A DNA stretch of 64,000 bases from Triatoma infestans (GCA_011037195.1 JAAEAF010002633.1:48054-112053), one strand, 5' to 3'. Positions 11,112 to 22,778 are shown, numbered from the stretch's first letter. A program made the numbers and translations. Notes: a model not told the origin generated them from the sequence alone.

Positions 11112-11620
11112 TTATTATTATTATTATTATTAACAACTACGGGTGGGCTATACCCCAACACTGCAGCTAACGAAGACTTATTGTGCCATGCCCGGTAATT
11201 TCTGGTAGGTGAACCCTCCACTCCTTTCACCACCACATCATTTTGCGTTACTATCTCCTCAGGTCGCAACGTAACTAAGGTTATTACAACGCAATCAAAT
11301 AGTAGGTGAGAGGCCGTTTCCTCCACCTCCTCCTGACATAGTCTGCACAAGGGTTCCGCGCTTATTAGCCCCACCTTGTGCAAAAATGCTTCCTGAACCT
11401 ACCATGACCCAACCAGAGAAATATGGTTCCTACCCAGGTTAAGGGTCATATTGGTTCTTCTTTTACACAGTCCTGGGGCATCATCCTTTTTACTTTGTAT
11501 GGCACCTGGGGCTCCCTCTCTAGAGCTCCTCATGCTTGCTTCAAAGCCAATCTCCGATCGTTGCACGGACCGCTCCACCGGTTATCCCCAGGACAGGCAC
11601 TGGACCATTGACCATTGAGA
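11112..11620 (-). pseudogene. I-clade-type non-LTR retrotransposon, 3' fragment, copy 1
   Basis: Minus-strand translation gives the cysteine motif near the C-terminus of RNase H-bearing non-LTR elements: EPLCRLCQEE, then ETASHLLFDCV. A (TAA)n-type tail follows at 11112-11132, the kind of 3' tail known for I elements. Upstream (11400-11620) the frame is broken by indels. Two sister copies at 15162-15605 and 21735-22380 share the same motif. The copy is 5' truncated and cannot encode RT. Confidence 0.75.
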
Positions 11621-12060
11621 ATGCGTATGTTTATTATGTTGCCTCCTTGTATATATTACAATTTTCGAATACTTAGAAGTACTTAGTATTACTTCCTAAT
11701 GCATAGACAAGTTTTGATAATAAATAATATTGACGATAACTATCATTTTTTTCCTTTTTTTGTGTTTTCAACTACATATATTATAATAAATTATACAAAG
11801 AAGTGCCTTTAACTTTAATAATAATGATTAAGAATATTTTCTAGGGTAAGAAAATCAAACTTTCATCAAAAACTTCAAAACAGTTTTCAATTTATTGTGA
11901 TTTTACATAATGACAATATTCGCCCATATATTTCAAAAAATACCCCCACTCTTGCCATAATCCACCGGCAATAAACGCTCGAATAGAATGTGTTAATATT
12001 ATGTAGTTTTGAAACCACAGATTAAGTGGCATTTTAGGAGGAAAACTTCCTACTGCAGTT
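11621..12060. other. nothing recognised
   Basis: AT-rich sequence. A 74-codon minus-strand frame (11892-12116) shows no recognisable family. Confidence 0.4.
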
Positions 12061-12064
12061 CTCA

Positions 12065-12330
12065 GAAAAATCGCCATTATCAAATTTCTGGGTAATAGGT
12101 TTCTTATAATATTCAAATACTGAATAGTTATTTATGTACGTAGATTAGTATAGAATAGCGAAAAAACTGAAAACAAATTATTTAGTAAAGTCGTACTTCC
12201 GGTTGATAGAACGTAATCTTCGTGCTAGATGCAATCGTTATACCTCCCCTAAACTATACATCAAGTTTGAGCTATATGTGCTTAAACTATTCAAAATCAT
12301 AAATTCCGTATGACACTTTACACACACTTT
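12065..12330 (+). mobile_element. family A fragment, decayed
   Basis: GAAAAAACTGAAAACAAATTATTTAGTAAAG followed by GTACTTCCGGTTGA matches the mid-element block of family A. Flanking parts are too diverged to place ends. Confidence 0.45.
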
Positions 12331-13095
12331 CAAGAGTGAGAGAGAGTGGGGAAAAGAGTGTAAGGAGAGAGGTCATTTCCAGTTATCTTTTCATTATCAT
12401 TTATGCATTCAACCTAGAATTTGTGCGTATGAATGCAGTTTTAAAAATTTAATAAAAGTTTAAATTAACAAACTCCTTCGAAATTCCTATAACATACATA
12501 CTTCATGTTAATGATAATAAATAAATACATACGAGTACAAGGAGTAACTAAAAATTAGGTTATTTCAATAATGGGCACATTAAATTATTGTACACGTTAA
12601 CATTAGTGTAAGCACTGTATTCTCCTCTTAAGTGTTTATCGATCTTTGTCCCGCCAATACATGCTGACTTCTACAATTTTCTAGTTATCTGCATATTGAT
12701 TAGAATTGAAAGCGCTAATTACATATTTAAGCGAAGTGGATGGTGAAATTATTTGTAACTTACTTAATAAAATTTCATATTTCATATTTTGATATTTCAT
12801 TTATTTCAGCAAAATTTGAATTGATATTAATGTTCACTGAAGAATTCATAATAAATTCCCAGAAAAATTACAATCCTGTGTATTTAAATTTGTTTAATTT
12901 TTGTACGACGCCCACTCTCTGTAATAATGCAATAGTAGTGTTACAGATATAGGCTGGAGAGGTACAAAAGTTAAGGTGCCTATCTGTTAAGGCATCTATT
13001 TGCGCACTGTTCACATAGATCTTTTTTAACCATACCTATTCTTTATGTTACTAAAAGTCATTAGCTGGCTTAGCGTGTATAAAGCAGAGTATTCT
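12331..13095. other. nothing recognised
   Basis: AT-rich DNA. The 70-codon frame 12740-12952 is rich in F, I and N, and is most likely chance. Confidence 0.4.
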
Positions 13096-13097
13096 GC

Positions 13098-13331
13098 CCT
13101 CACGTGTTGTTCTAGTGGCTTGTGCGAGTATTCAGGGTTCGATTTTCGTGAAGGCAAAGACGGTGTTGACAAACGGTGGGAAGCTACAATTAGCAACGAG
13201 TCTTGCTAGTAATGAAGTAGAACTAACTAGCACTAAACGGTCTTCGGGACCACGGCATGATTACCACACAACCTCTGATAAAAATCGTCCATAGGCAAGC
13301 TTCGGTCCTTTATGGGCTGTTGTACCAAACG
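13098..13331 (+). repeat. tRNA-derived SINE, family 1, copy 1 (decayed)
   Basis: Starts with a tRNA-like head: box A as TGTTCTAGTGG (about 13107-13118) and box B as GGTTCGATTTT (about 13135-13146). The tail is shared with 40869-41112 (GGGAAGCTACA, AACTAAACGG, CCACGGCATG, CTTCATGGGCT-like end). This copy has base changes in both boxes and is probably transcriptionally dead. Confidence 0.7.
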
Positions 13332-13925
13332 TGTATAAAGCATAGAATCCTACTTCGCAAGGTAAATCGTGTTGCAGAGCCTGCAAATTGTTCTGTCTTT
13401 TTCCATGCGCCATTGCTTTCAACATGCTGATACTTTTGTTATGATTTGTTGTTTCACAGATAGTGGTAATTACAGCATAAAGCTGGCGGGCATTTGGTAT
13501 GAATGCTAGTGCTGGGAGAATATTTTATTTTGATAATTCTTTTTGTGTTTTTTTCGGTGCCTCTAGTTTTGTAGTTTTCCACACATTTTACGTTTTCACT
13601 CTACCCTTGAATTGGCAAGAAGTATATGCCCCATAGACGCATAGTTGTTGATTGCATAGTTTTAGTTACGATTGTGGTTGTTCATCACAAAAAAAAGATG
13701 ACTTCTTATATTCTGAGCAGGTTCGGCTTCCTCAATATAATACAGTTTTTCTTCAGTCGATGCGTGCTTTAAGAACTGTTCTACGCTATTAACCATGCTT
13801 TAAACTTGTACAAGCAATGTCTGTGTTGATAAGTCTCTCCGTAGTTGACGGGCCCGGATATTTGAGAACACAACGGTTATAAACGAAGCATCAGTTCTGA
13901 AATAATGTCAATATAGACTTTGATA
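13332..13925. other. nothing recognised
   Basis: Moderately AT-rich sequence between a SINE and a mariner. No coding or RNA signal was seen. Confidence 0.4.
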
Positions 13926-14374
13926 TACGAGGTGTGTAAATTAAGTAATGAGACTGATTTTCTAGTGTTCGATCTGGCAACACTGGAGACGCGGCGCATG
14001 CGTGGTAGGGCAAGTAAACATCTGATACACGTCCAGTGCAAATTTGAAAATGCTAGAGTTGTTGCACTGTCCGTAGTGACTTTTTTTGTGAGCAAGGTTT
14101 TTTCAGTGCGTTTTAAAAATGAGTGACATCAATTACGAGCAACGTTGTGCTATCAGGTTTTGCTTCAGACTTGGGCACAGTGCAACGGAAACGTTTGAAA
14201 AACTGTGCCAGGCCTATGGAGACAATGTTTTGTCGAGAGCACAGGTTTTTAGGTGGTTTAAGTCGTTTGCAGAAGGAATGGAATCAATTGAAGACGAGCC
14301 TCGCAGCGGAAGGCCTTCATCTTCAAGAACCGACGAAAATGTTGGCAGAATCCGCGATCTCGTGCGTTCAGATT
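13926..14374 (+). mobile_element. mariner (family 1), 5' half only
   Basis: The left terminal repeat begins CGAGGTGTGTAAATTAAG at 13928 after a TA. The transposase starts at 14119 (MSDINYEQRC) and stays open through the helix-turn-helix and the GRPSSSR linker. Homology to the copies at 16580-17497 and 61709-63029 stops abruptly near 14373, right after the LVRSD part. The catalytic domain and right terminal repeat are absent. It is a dead fragment. Confidence 0.9.
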
Positions 14375-15160
14375 TGGAAACGCACATTTGGAAACATTCT
14401 CGTACATATGGAAAAATCTGCGTATAATTTGTTCAAAATTATTCGCTTATATTAAATTGAGCAGTTGGGAAGAAGTTTAGCAATTTCAGATATTTTTAGA
14501 TAGGAAAAAAAAAATCACAAAGTTATTCATAAGTATGCAGTAAGCAATTCTATAAAAGAATATTCCGACTATCTGTAATCAATCTGAAATTTAATTAATT
14601 TAGAGGGATTTTTTGTTCAGGGGAAAAAAAGAAGATAAATGATAATTTAATGTCATAAACAATGAATAATGGTCCTGCCCATTTTTCATATTTTTTTGTT
14701 CACTTATTTTACATCCCTCTCATCGATCGTAACCTTGGGAACACTTCAAGGCTAGCGTTCCATTAATGTAACCTACCCGTCCTCTTTTATGCTGTTATTT
14801 TCTCTTTCTCTCTCTTTCTCTCTTGTTTTTCCTTTATTAAGTCACTTCTCTTTGAGAATGTTTTTCCTTGTGACGTCATTATGACGTACCATAGGGCGTT
14901 TCATTTATTCTCATCTTCTCTTTTTCCTCAACTGTAGGTTTATTAATTAAAAATGAAGCAGAATAAAAGTTTTGGTGTTATTCTTAGTGTTATGGTTGCT
15001 GCAACTCACACATCTTTTATTTTTTTTAAGAGAAGAGGAACATTTAAAACGTGCCACTGTTAAAAATCGAAAGATATATTCGTAATGTTAAAATTTGCTA
15101 AGTTGTAATCTTTAATTCTCGACGGATGAAGTTATGAATGTTTAAATGTTGAATGTTTAA
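14375..15160. other. nothing recognised
   Basis: No gene was seen. A CT-rich tract lies near 14803-14823 and a TGACGTCA octamer near 14871. Confidence 0.4.
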
Positions 15161-15161
15161 C

Positions 15162-15605
15162 ACAATTAGAATTAGAATTAGAATGATGCAGGGGGAGGGG
15201 ACTCAAACCCAGGCACTGCAGCCTCCCACTGAGGCTTATTATGCCAACGCCTCGAAAACTAGACTAGCAGAGGAAGCCCCCCTCTTCATGAGGTCCAGAA
15301 CCTTCTTGGAGTACGATTTCCTCCGGTCTCAACGTGCCGAAGATCTCGTACCGCAATCTGCCGATTGCAACGCAATCAAACAGCAGGTGAGAGGACGTCT
15401 CCTCCTTCTCCTGACACAGTCTGCACAAGGGCTCTGAATCCACCTTGTGCAGATGTTTTTTGAACCTACCATGCCCAGCAAACAGGCCCGTTATCAGAGA
15501 AATCTGATACCTGCTTAGACCCAGGGTGTCTCTGGTTCTTCCTTTAACACAATATTGTGCTGGAAATCTTTTGAAAGAGTTAAAATGTCTACTCTGTGTT
15601 GCCAT
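15162..15605 (-). pseudogene. I-clade-type non-LTR retrotransposon, 3' fragment, copy 2
   Basis: The minus-strand frame 15605-15264 (113 codons) reads through the typical C-terminal region: SLITGLFAGHGRFKKHLHK, then PLCRLCQEKEE, SSHLLFDCVAIGRLRYEIFG. This is the segment after the RNase H domain in I-group elements. The 3' tail is three TTCTAA-type hexamers (about 15163-15184 on +). Compared with copy 3 there are a few indels. There is no RT, so it is a 5'-truncated dead copy. Confidence 0.8.
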
Positions 15606-15870
15606 TCAGTAAAGTAAAAGACATTTTTAAGCGACAATAGTAAACGCTTAATTTGTCAAATTATTTAATTTTATTACGAGTTCTGTTTAGATAGGGTGTT
15701 TATTCCTTCGTTAATATAAGAACTGTTCTACCCAAATGTCTTTGCATAATTCCATTGCCATGTCCTTTTTTATATGGGTGAAATCTACGGTTATCCACGC
15801 GGTACATGTGATTGAGAAGGCTCAACTGAGTCCAAAACGGTTTTGGCATTGTCTCGCAACACTGGTAATA
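15606..15870. other. nothing recognised
   Basis: Part of a 79-codon open frame (15736-15975) whose 3' half is a decayed hammerhead repeat, so the frame is not taken as a gene. Confidence 0.4.
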
Positions 15871-15966
15871 AAACACTGTTTATCAAGACATTCTAAATAT
15901 AGAAAAAGCCCGAAACTGATCGATATTCTCAAAATGAAGCAGGCTTTCATGGAAAAAGATTTCCGA
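15871..15966 (+). ncRNA. decayed hammerhead-bearing repeat (PLE-related)
   Basis: CACTGTTTATCAAGACATTC, GCCCGAAACTGATCGAT and AAAATGAAGCAGGCTT match, in order, the repeat at 36530-36605. The GAAA box and a GATC-type triplet remain. The CTGANGA box has been lost (TTCTAAATA instead), so this is a relic. Confidence 0.5.
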
Positions 15967-15975
15967 TCTGAGTAA

Positions 15976-16579
15976 ATACATGCCAGCGAATAACATTCAA
16001 TTAAATTTCTAGATGGAATATTGGTTCAATGATAGTTACTATATCCGTTTTTTTTTCGAAGTTGGTATTTTAAATATTGTAGTCGCTGCACTTTTATTAA
16101 TTACTATAATTTCTCCATATTTTTACTTTTTTCTGGGATGGTTCTGGGAGTTGTAACGTAAGCTTAATTTTAATTCACACTTCCCATATACTGAAGGAAG
16201 GACAACCCTTATCCAACCCTTTGTAAATTAAATTTTGAATTAATAGAAATGCCTTTACAAATACTAGGAAGTTAGTTATACTTACTTCATGAAACTTACT
16301 TCATTCAAGAAGATCTTTTTGCAATATCACCGAGTTGGAAAACAAATTAACAAATGGAAAATGAGAAGGCAATAAAAGAAAGACGTAAGAATTTTTGACA
16401 CCAGATTTTTACATTTATAAAAGTTATGAAGTTAAACCTTATGTCTTGAATAAACCTTATTGACAAAAATAAATTTATTCCTTTTTAATTCCTAAAAAAA
16501 TATTTTTAGAAATTTTATATTTCGATTCAAATGATAATTTTATCTAAATTGTTCATTAAGATTAAAAGTAAAAAAAAAA
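15976..16579. other. nothing recognised
   Basis: AT-rich sequence without supported features. Confidence 0.4.
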
Positions 16580-17497
16580 TACGAGGTGTGTAAATTAAGT
16601 AATGAGACTGATTTTTTATCTTTTTTTTATTCAAATAAAATTACAATTCAACATTGTCCCCTTCAAAGTATCTACCTTGGGAAGCCACACAACGCTCTGG
16701 AGACGATTCTTCCATTCGTCATAGCAGTGCTGGAACTCGGATACTGGAATAGACTTCAGTTGGTCGGTTACGGCTGTTTGAATATTCTCCAATGTTCCAA
16801 AATGACGTCCCTTGAGGTGATTTTTCAATTTGGGGAACAAAAAAAGTCACATGGACTCAAGTCGGGTGAATAAGGAGGCTGAGGAGCCACAGGAATGTTA
16901 TTACTGGCCATTTTGTTATTACTGAAAGTTATTTTTCGGAACCATTTTTGCACAAATTTTTCTCATCCCCAATTCATTAGTCAAAATTTGATGAACGGTT
17001 GTGTGAGTCAAATTCAACTCTTCGCCGATCATTCGGACTGTCAAACGACGATCTGAACGCACGAGATCGCGGATTCTGCCAACATTTTCGTCGGTTCTTG
17101 AAGATGAAGGCCTTCCGCTGCGAGGCTCGTCTTCAATTGATTCCCTTCCTTCTGCAAACGACTTAAACCACCTAAAAACCTGTGCTCTCGACAAAACATT
17201 GTCTCCATAGGCCTGGCACAGTTTTTCAAACGTTTCCGTTGCACTGTGCCCAAGTCTGAAGCAAAACCTGATAGCACAACGTTGCTCGTAATTGATGTCA
17301 CTCATTTTTAAAACGCACTGAAAAACCTTGCTCACAAAAAAAGTCACTACGGACAGTGCAACAACTCTAGCATTTTCAAATTTGCACTGGACGTGTATCA
17401 GATGTTTACTTGCCCTACCACGCATGCGCCGCATCTCCAGTGTTGCCAGATCGAACACTAGAAAATCAGTCTCATTATTTAATTTACACACCTCGTA
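16580..17497 (-). mobile_element. mariner (family 1), internally deleted copy
   Basis: Both terminal repeats are present and end in CGAGGTGTGTAAATTAAG (right-hand copy TAATTTACACACCTCG-like with one change). They are flanked by TA on both sides (16580-16581 and 17496-17497). The minus-strand transposase frame opens at 17302 (MSDINYEQRC) and keeps both helix-turn-helix parts and GRPSSSR. It then stops at about 16919, where roughly 0.4 kb is missing, including the first two catalytic aspartates. The distal part resumes with the YSPDLSPCDFF region and the C-terminus. Non-autonomous, but in principle mobilisable by an active partner. Confidence 0.93.
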
Positions 17498-18058
17498 TAT
17501 ATTTAAGAGGCAGATAAGTTTTTTTTAAGAACAAAAACATTCAGTTATTTTTTTTTTTTATCATATTTTATATATGTTTTTATACATTCATTGTTATATT
17601 ATTTATTAATGAAGCATCTTGAAAAATTTGTATTTAGGTCAAACATTGTTTATGTATAATACAGAAGATATATGACTTAACTTCGGCTATATTCGTAAAT
17701 ATTCGGGGGGTTAAGATTTTCGATCGTTTTAAATCTATTATATACATGTTCATAATTTATGTTAATGAATTTTACATGTTAATTAGGAAAACAAACAAAC
17801 ATTATAAATAACTTTGTGCTAATTAACGATAAATGTTCAGCTGGAAAAATAAATTTTTCAAATTTTTAGATTGGCTAAAAATATTTGCTTATTTGTTTAT
17901 TTTTGATAGATTACAGTATCAATATATATTATACCTGCCAATTTATGTTTAAAATTTGAATTTTTTAATTATTTTATATATTTATTTTTATTTATATTGA
18001 TTGATTGAGTTTTCATGTCTATTTATTAAGAGTCTTTCCCCTACCATACCTTTTGGTA
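17498..18058. other. nothing recognised
   Basis: Strongly AT-rich sequence, no features seen. Confidence 0.45.
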
Positions 18059-18059
18059 T

Positions 18060-18780
18060 TAGGTTTGGGAGTTTTAGAATGGGACAAAGCAGGCATAAAT
18101 ATAAATGATAAGTTCCTCAATTATTTGAAATTTGCTGATGGATGAAGTTACTTTAATAGCTGCATCAAAGCACCAGCTTGCAAAGGATACTTAAGGAATT
18201 AGAAAATGCTTGCAGGAAAGGTCTCGAGGGACAAATGGCATAAGAGCCTTGACCGAAATAATCCAATACAAGATGAAAATAATTGAGGCTGTAATTTACC
18301 TGGGGCAAAAAACCATTTCCTTTCAACAAAAAAAAAAAAGAATCAAAGGAAATTCAGAGACGTGTTGCTATGTCTTGGAAAAAATTCTGGCCTCTCTCAA
18401 AAAAAAAATTATGGAAGACTAAAGTAAAACCTGAATCGAATGCCAGCATTCTCCCTGCGTTGACACATGAATCATGAAAGCCTAGGAAAGGTAAATAGAA
18501 ATTTGGCAAAAGAGCGTAGAACAAAGTATACTATTAAAGGAAGTGACAGGATCGGAAATGAGACTATTACAGCAAAACATCTCCAGTAAGGGATGCGGCT
18601 GATCCCGATGCTAGAAGAAATAACTACAACTAGACTAAGGTTCTGGACTGAATAGACACCTCTAAGTATTAAGCAGAAGAAAGACAGGCAATTTAAAAGT
18701 TGGTCAGATGAAATTAAGAAGGAAAAAGGAGTAAACATTGGATGAGAATAACTCTTGACAGGTAATATTGGACCAGGAAA
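18060..18780 (+). pseudogene. RTE-type non-LTR retrotransposon, RT C-terminal remnant
   Basis: Fragments appear in the order known for RTE/BovB-type reverse transcriptases. GINI.DKFLNYLKFAD at about 18090-18142 corresponds to the motif before FADD. An indel breaks the second Asp. VTLIAASKHQL follows, then YLGQ (18296-18307), then EIQRRVAMSWKKFWPL (about 18353-18400). Near 18500-18560 comes a segment like ERRTKY and SDRIGNETI. Stops and shifts occur every 20-50 codons. The clade is inferred from the FADD/YLGQ layout; a related clade is possible. Confidence 0.65.
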
Positions 18781-18984
18781 TTTGAAGTGATACAGGCAAG
18801 TGCGTCGAACTCTTAGCTGTTTCGCAGTTGGTCACCGAATGTGATAAAACCTCTTTTCCAGCGGATGCTCACGATGCATCTTACTGTAATTAAAAAATAA
18901 AAGTTTTGTTGGAATGAAACGAATTTATTTAAAACAGTAATTTATATTGTTTTTGTACAAGTGTAAAATATTATGTAAATACAA
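18781..18984. other. nothing recognised
   Basis: Short AT-rich spacer. Confidence 0.4.
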
Positions 18985-19084
18985 AATTTGCAAAACACAT
19001 TTCCGGGTAAAACTGAAGTTTCCGGAGAAACTAAAATTGGACACAATCGCAATACTTCTTCTAACTAGGATTATTAGAAAGTAA
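18985..19084 (+). mobile_element. family A 3'-end fragment
   Basis: TTTCCGGGTAAAACT, ATTGGACACAATCGCAATACTTC and CTAACTAGGATTATTAGAAAGTAAA match the 3' end and its hairpin, with several substitutions. Confidence 0.65.
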
Positions 19085-19780
19085 AAATAAATGAAAATTG
19101 AATAGAAAATTAGTTTCATTTTTTCTAGAACTTTGTTAAAAAATAAATTTTATAAAGGAAGTAATTATTACATAAATAGATGTTAGAATTTCTAGATAAT
19201 AGATATACGAGTATATATCAGAGTTCTCAATAGTAGCATGTTAATTACTATAATATATATTTTACTAGACAGATGCCCTACTACTAATAAGATGTAGACA
19301 GTTCTGCTACAGTACTCTTAGGACTTAATCCTTCCAATAAGCCAGTTGTATTTCACCTTTATGATATTTCTTGCGTGTCATTATACCATTTTACCTTATC
19401 AACAAATTATCAACTATGTTTATCACTGTACCCTTTGTTATTGTTTGTTTTTGCTTGCACTTAATCATTAATTTGATTAGCTTTGTATATTTTAACGTTG
19501 CAAGAAATTATCAAAAGGTCGTATTTATAAAGTTTTATGCGATTGAACAATAAATAAGCCCATTTTACAAATATAATTTAATGTCGAAAAGTCGCGCAAA
19601 GGGGGTCGCAACTTGTTAGGTCACTCGTTTAATATAAATTAATTTACAAATGTATTTTTTATTGGAAATTCTCTTAATTTTTGCAGGACAATTTCAAATT
19701 CTTCAAAAATGTAAAAGCTACAGCTTAAAAAATGGCAGATTTCAGAACTAAACTTTCTTATTCAAATTGTGCATGTATAT
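19085..19780. other. nothing recognised
   Basis: AT-rich. Frame 19371-19553 is hydrophobic and low in complexity; not supported as a gene. Confidence 0.4.
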
Positions 19781-19783
19781 CTT

Positions 19784-19875
19784 TTTTTACTTTCTCCTAC
19801 TATTTGATAACAGTAAGATTTGCAATCTTGTCAAATTTTCGATAATGAGTTTTCACGGGAAATACGAGAATGGGA
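19784..19875 (-). mobile_element. family A 3'-end fragment (inverted)
   Basis: ACTTTCTCCTACTATTTGATAACAGTAAGATT, GTCAAATTTTCGATAATGAG and CACGGGAAATACG reproduce the minus-strand 3' end of family A. Confidence 0.65.
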
Positions 19876-20089
19876 CGATAAGTTTCCGATCTACCCAAGA
19901 GATGGTGCCTGCAATGCCATTATGACTATGGCATAATGAAATGCTATCTACCTTTAGAATAACCTAAAAATCTGACAGAGCTAATTTGTGTTGTTTTTTT
20001 TAATCTGTGACTTTTTAAAGTTATCAAGATTTTGCTGTTGTCCAGAATGCAAAACATGAAGTGCAAGCCGTGATAAAATAATTTTTTTG

Positions 20090-20640
20090 TCAAAGGTTTA
20101 TTTCCGACAGAGCCTAAAGCCAGAGTTAAGATTCAACATTGAGGAAGTCTGCTCCTTCATTTACAACTGTCAAAACGTGGTCGTACGAACAGTCAACACG
20201 CTGAGCGTTCTGGAAGACCAAAGTCGGCTATAACCAAAGAAATCATCCAAAAAAATCCTAAAAGTGAAATCTTGGTGGATGAGAAAATTGTCAACAAGAT
20301 AGATGCCGCGTTTGCTTAACACCCGATCAAAAACTCCTATGCGTATCGAAACACTGTTTGGCTCTCTACGGGTCTCAACCCGCAAGATTTTTGATACTGT
20401 GAATCCACCATTATATGCCCGAAAAACCAAACAGCAATTGAAAACAGTGGAGAGGTAAGGGAAAACCGACGCCGAAAATAGGGAAGGTCTTAGCCAAGGT
20501 TTTCTGAGATCAATGCTGGACCAGAACGAATAACAAATAAATTTAGATTTTGCCGCTCTTGATCTCAGTGTGAGAAAGTAAGCTGATCGTATAAGAAGTA
20601 AATTTGGCATATAACTTCAAAATGGACAGAAAGATATCGT
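20090..20640 (+). pseudogene. possible Tc1/mariner-superfamily transposase remnant
   Basis: A plus-strand translation gives ERSGRPKSAITKEI (near 20205-20250). The GRPK/R linker between the two helix-turn-helix parts is typical of Tc1/mariner transposases, and in the known layout it is followed by a KNPK-like turn. Later segments (20400-20470) resemble a KTRQQLKTVERG stretch but in shifted frames. Many stops interrupt it, and no terminal repeats or catalytic motif were identified. The long minus-strand frame over the same bases is taken as a shadow. Confidence 0.35.
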
Positions 20641-21734
20641 TATTTATAAAATCGCTGCAAAAATCTTTTTATATAATTTTTACCTTGAAACAAAAAAGAA
20701 AAATATCAATATATTAAAGACTGTGAATGAATGAAAAATCTATAAAGTCAATTATATATATATATATTATATGAAGGAGCGTGTCAAAAGCATAGTGTGC
20801 AAAACTTTTAAATTCCATCATTTCGTGCTAAGAACCGACTTAGAAAAATGACTAATCACATGGCAGACAAGTGTTCACAATATCATGACGTTAAACTTAC
20901 TTATTAAAGTTTTTCTTAAATAGAGAGAGAGAGAGAGAGGTAGAAAAAAAAAACTACTCCGATAAAATTACCAAATCCTTGAACTTTCACATTATTCGGT
21001 CAAAATGTTTTATTGACCCTTTAGAGAAAAATACTTTTTAATTTGCAGAATATTTTTATTAAAACGTGATCAGATAAATAAATAACAATTAAGATCCATT
21101 ATTTTTAAAATAATTGAGGTTGTGGGACAGAAACTGTTGATAATAAACATCGATTTTTTTTTTACTTTTCTCTAAACCTTTCGGGAATGATTTCCATCTC
21201 GATGAGGCAACATCTAATTTCAAAAATAAATGAAATTACAGTGGTTATAATAAAACTTAATATTGATATATTTAGACAAAAAAAAAAAAACATGAATATT
21301 TGCAAAAGCATGCAGAATTGGCCTATTGGCCTTGCAAATTTTCCGTTATGTCGCTAAGGCGATCAAACGAAGAAATGATTGGGGAGCACTTGCTAAGTTT
21401 TTTATCACATACGATATTCTGACATCAAGCACCGACTCTCTTGGTATGTAAACGATAAGTTATCGCATTATAATACAACAATAATTAAAAAAAAAAAAAA
21501 GTAAATTTAGTTATTGATATGTATCAAAATTGTTTGTATTTAAATAATCAATAGTTTTGAAAATTTAATTAGTTTATCCTCATATAATGTAAATATGAAA
21601 CACTTTTCCTGCAATAGTATGATAAATAATGTGTCAATTATTAAATCAAAAATAGTGAGTGAAGTGGCAAAAAGTAAAAACAGCCATTACATTTTTCTCA
21701 CAAGTGAAGAAAAGTAATAGTATTCAACTCTAGA
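20641..21734. other. nothing recognised
   Basis: AT-rich, with TA microsatellite near 20754-20772, a GA tract near 20922-20939 and several A runs. No gene was seen. Confidence 0.45.
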
Positions 21735-22385
21735 AGAATGATGCAGGGGGGGGACTAAGACCCAGGCACTGCAGCCTCCCATTGAGGCTTATTGTGCCAA
21801 CCCCTCAAACCTAGTAGTGGAAGCCCCCCTCTTCATGAGGTCCAAAACCTTCCCCACCAGTCCCTCCTGGAGCACGATTACCTCCGGTCTCAACGTGCCG
21901 AAGATCTCGTACCTCAGTCTGCCGATTGCAACGCAATCAAACAACAGGTGAGAGGCCGTCACCTCCTCCTCCTGACACAGTCTGCACAAGGCTCTACATC
22001 CACCAACCCCACCTTGTGTATGTTTTTTGAACCTGCCATTCCCAGTAAAGGGCCCGTTAGAGAAAATCTGATCCTGCAGACCCCGGATGTATATGGTCCT
22101 TCTTTCACACACAGCTGGCATGACTATTTTCCGTGCTTCGCCCCAATACTCAGCCTCCAGTATCGGTTATGTTCCATCCGAGTCCAATCTCTCAGAGCCG
22201 CTCTCACCATACTTTTGGCCACCCCTAGAGCAGGTTCGGCCCAGGGAAGGGAGTACTCGCTCCCTCCCTGGCCAGTGGGTCGGCTATTTCATTTCCCACG
22301 ATCCCCTTATGCCCTGGCACCCATACTAGCCATATATTCAACACTAACTAGCCATACATCTAGCGGTAATACGCGAAAACAAGGA
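21735..22385 (-). pseudogene. I-clade-type non-LTR retrotransposon, 3' fragment, copy 3
   Basis: The longest of three copies. On the minus strand the RNase H end WVPGHKGIVGNEIAD is readable near 22320-22275, with its catalytic His and the final Asp. Indels follow, then GPFTGNGRFKKH, ALCRLCQEEEVTASHLLFDC and AIGRLRYEIFGTLRPE, closing with VGKVLDLMKRGAS. The order is RNase H and then a cysteine motif (C..C, H, C), as in I-group ORF2 C-termini. RT is missing. The 213-codon plus-strand frame 21792-22433 is an antisense shadow. Confidence 0.82.
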
Positions 22386-22419
22386 TGTATTAAAAAAAAC
22401 AAATCCCAAAGAAAATCGG

Positions 22420-22530
22420 TTGATCGGAAGTGAAACTCCACTGAACAGTTGCTTCTCCCATTACTGAACAGTTTTCTACGATCTTCTTCATAAAAACACC
22501 TGTGGCATTTGAGTAAATTTGGAACACTGA
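22420..22530 (-). mobile_element. family A fragment, decayed
   Basis: GGTTGATCGGAAGTG followed by ACTGAACAGTT and a GACGAATTTC-like part matches the mid to 5' section on the minus strand. Confidence 0.5.
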
Positions 22531-22778
22531 CTAAAAGTATAGAAACCTATCACTTTGTTTGTTGCTTTTTATCGAGAAAGTTATGTAGCTGTTACAAAAA
22601 AAAAAAAAAAAATGAGTTTTTGTGGAAGAAGGAAGTTAGTAAGCCTTCCTTAAAAAAGTCGTTTATTAAGTTCAGATTTTCCAATTGAAACATTAAACCC
22701 ATTTTTCCATTGAAACAAATTGAAAACATTAAACTTCTAGTAAGAATTATATGTTTGAAAAAATGAGTCAATTATAAG
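22531..22778. other. nothing recognised
   Basis: AT-rich spacer before a family D repeat. Confidence 0.4.

Noticed and set aside
15736..15975. 79-codon plus-strand frame as a possible small gene
   Set aside because: Its 3' half (15871-15966) aligns with a decayed hammerhead-bearing repeat, so the frame is chance.
20170..20610. 146-codon minus-strand open frame
   Set aside because: The opposite strand shows a Tc1/mariner-like SGRPK segment, and the minus frame resembles nothing; probably a shadow.
21792..22433. 213-codon plus-strand open frame, the second longest in the window
   Set aside because: It is antisense to the I-type retrotransposon fragment, whose RNase H and cysteine motifs are readable on the minus strand; the plus frame has no recognisable features.
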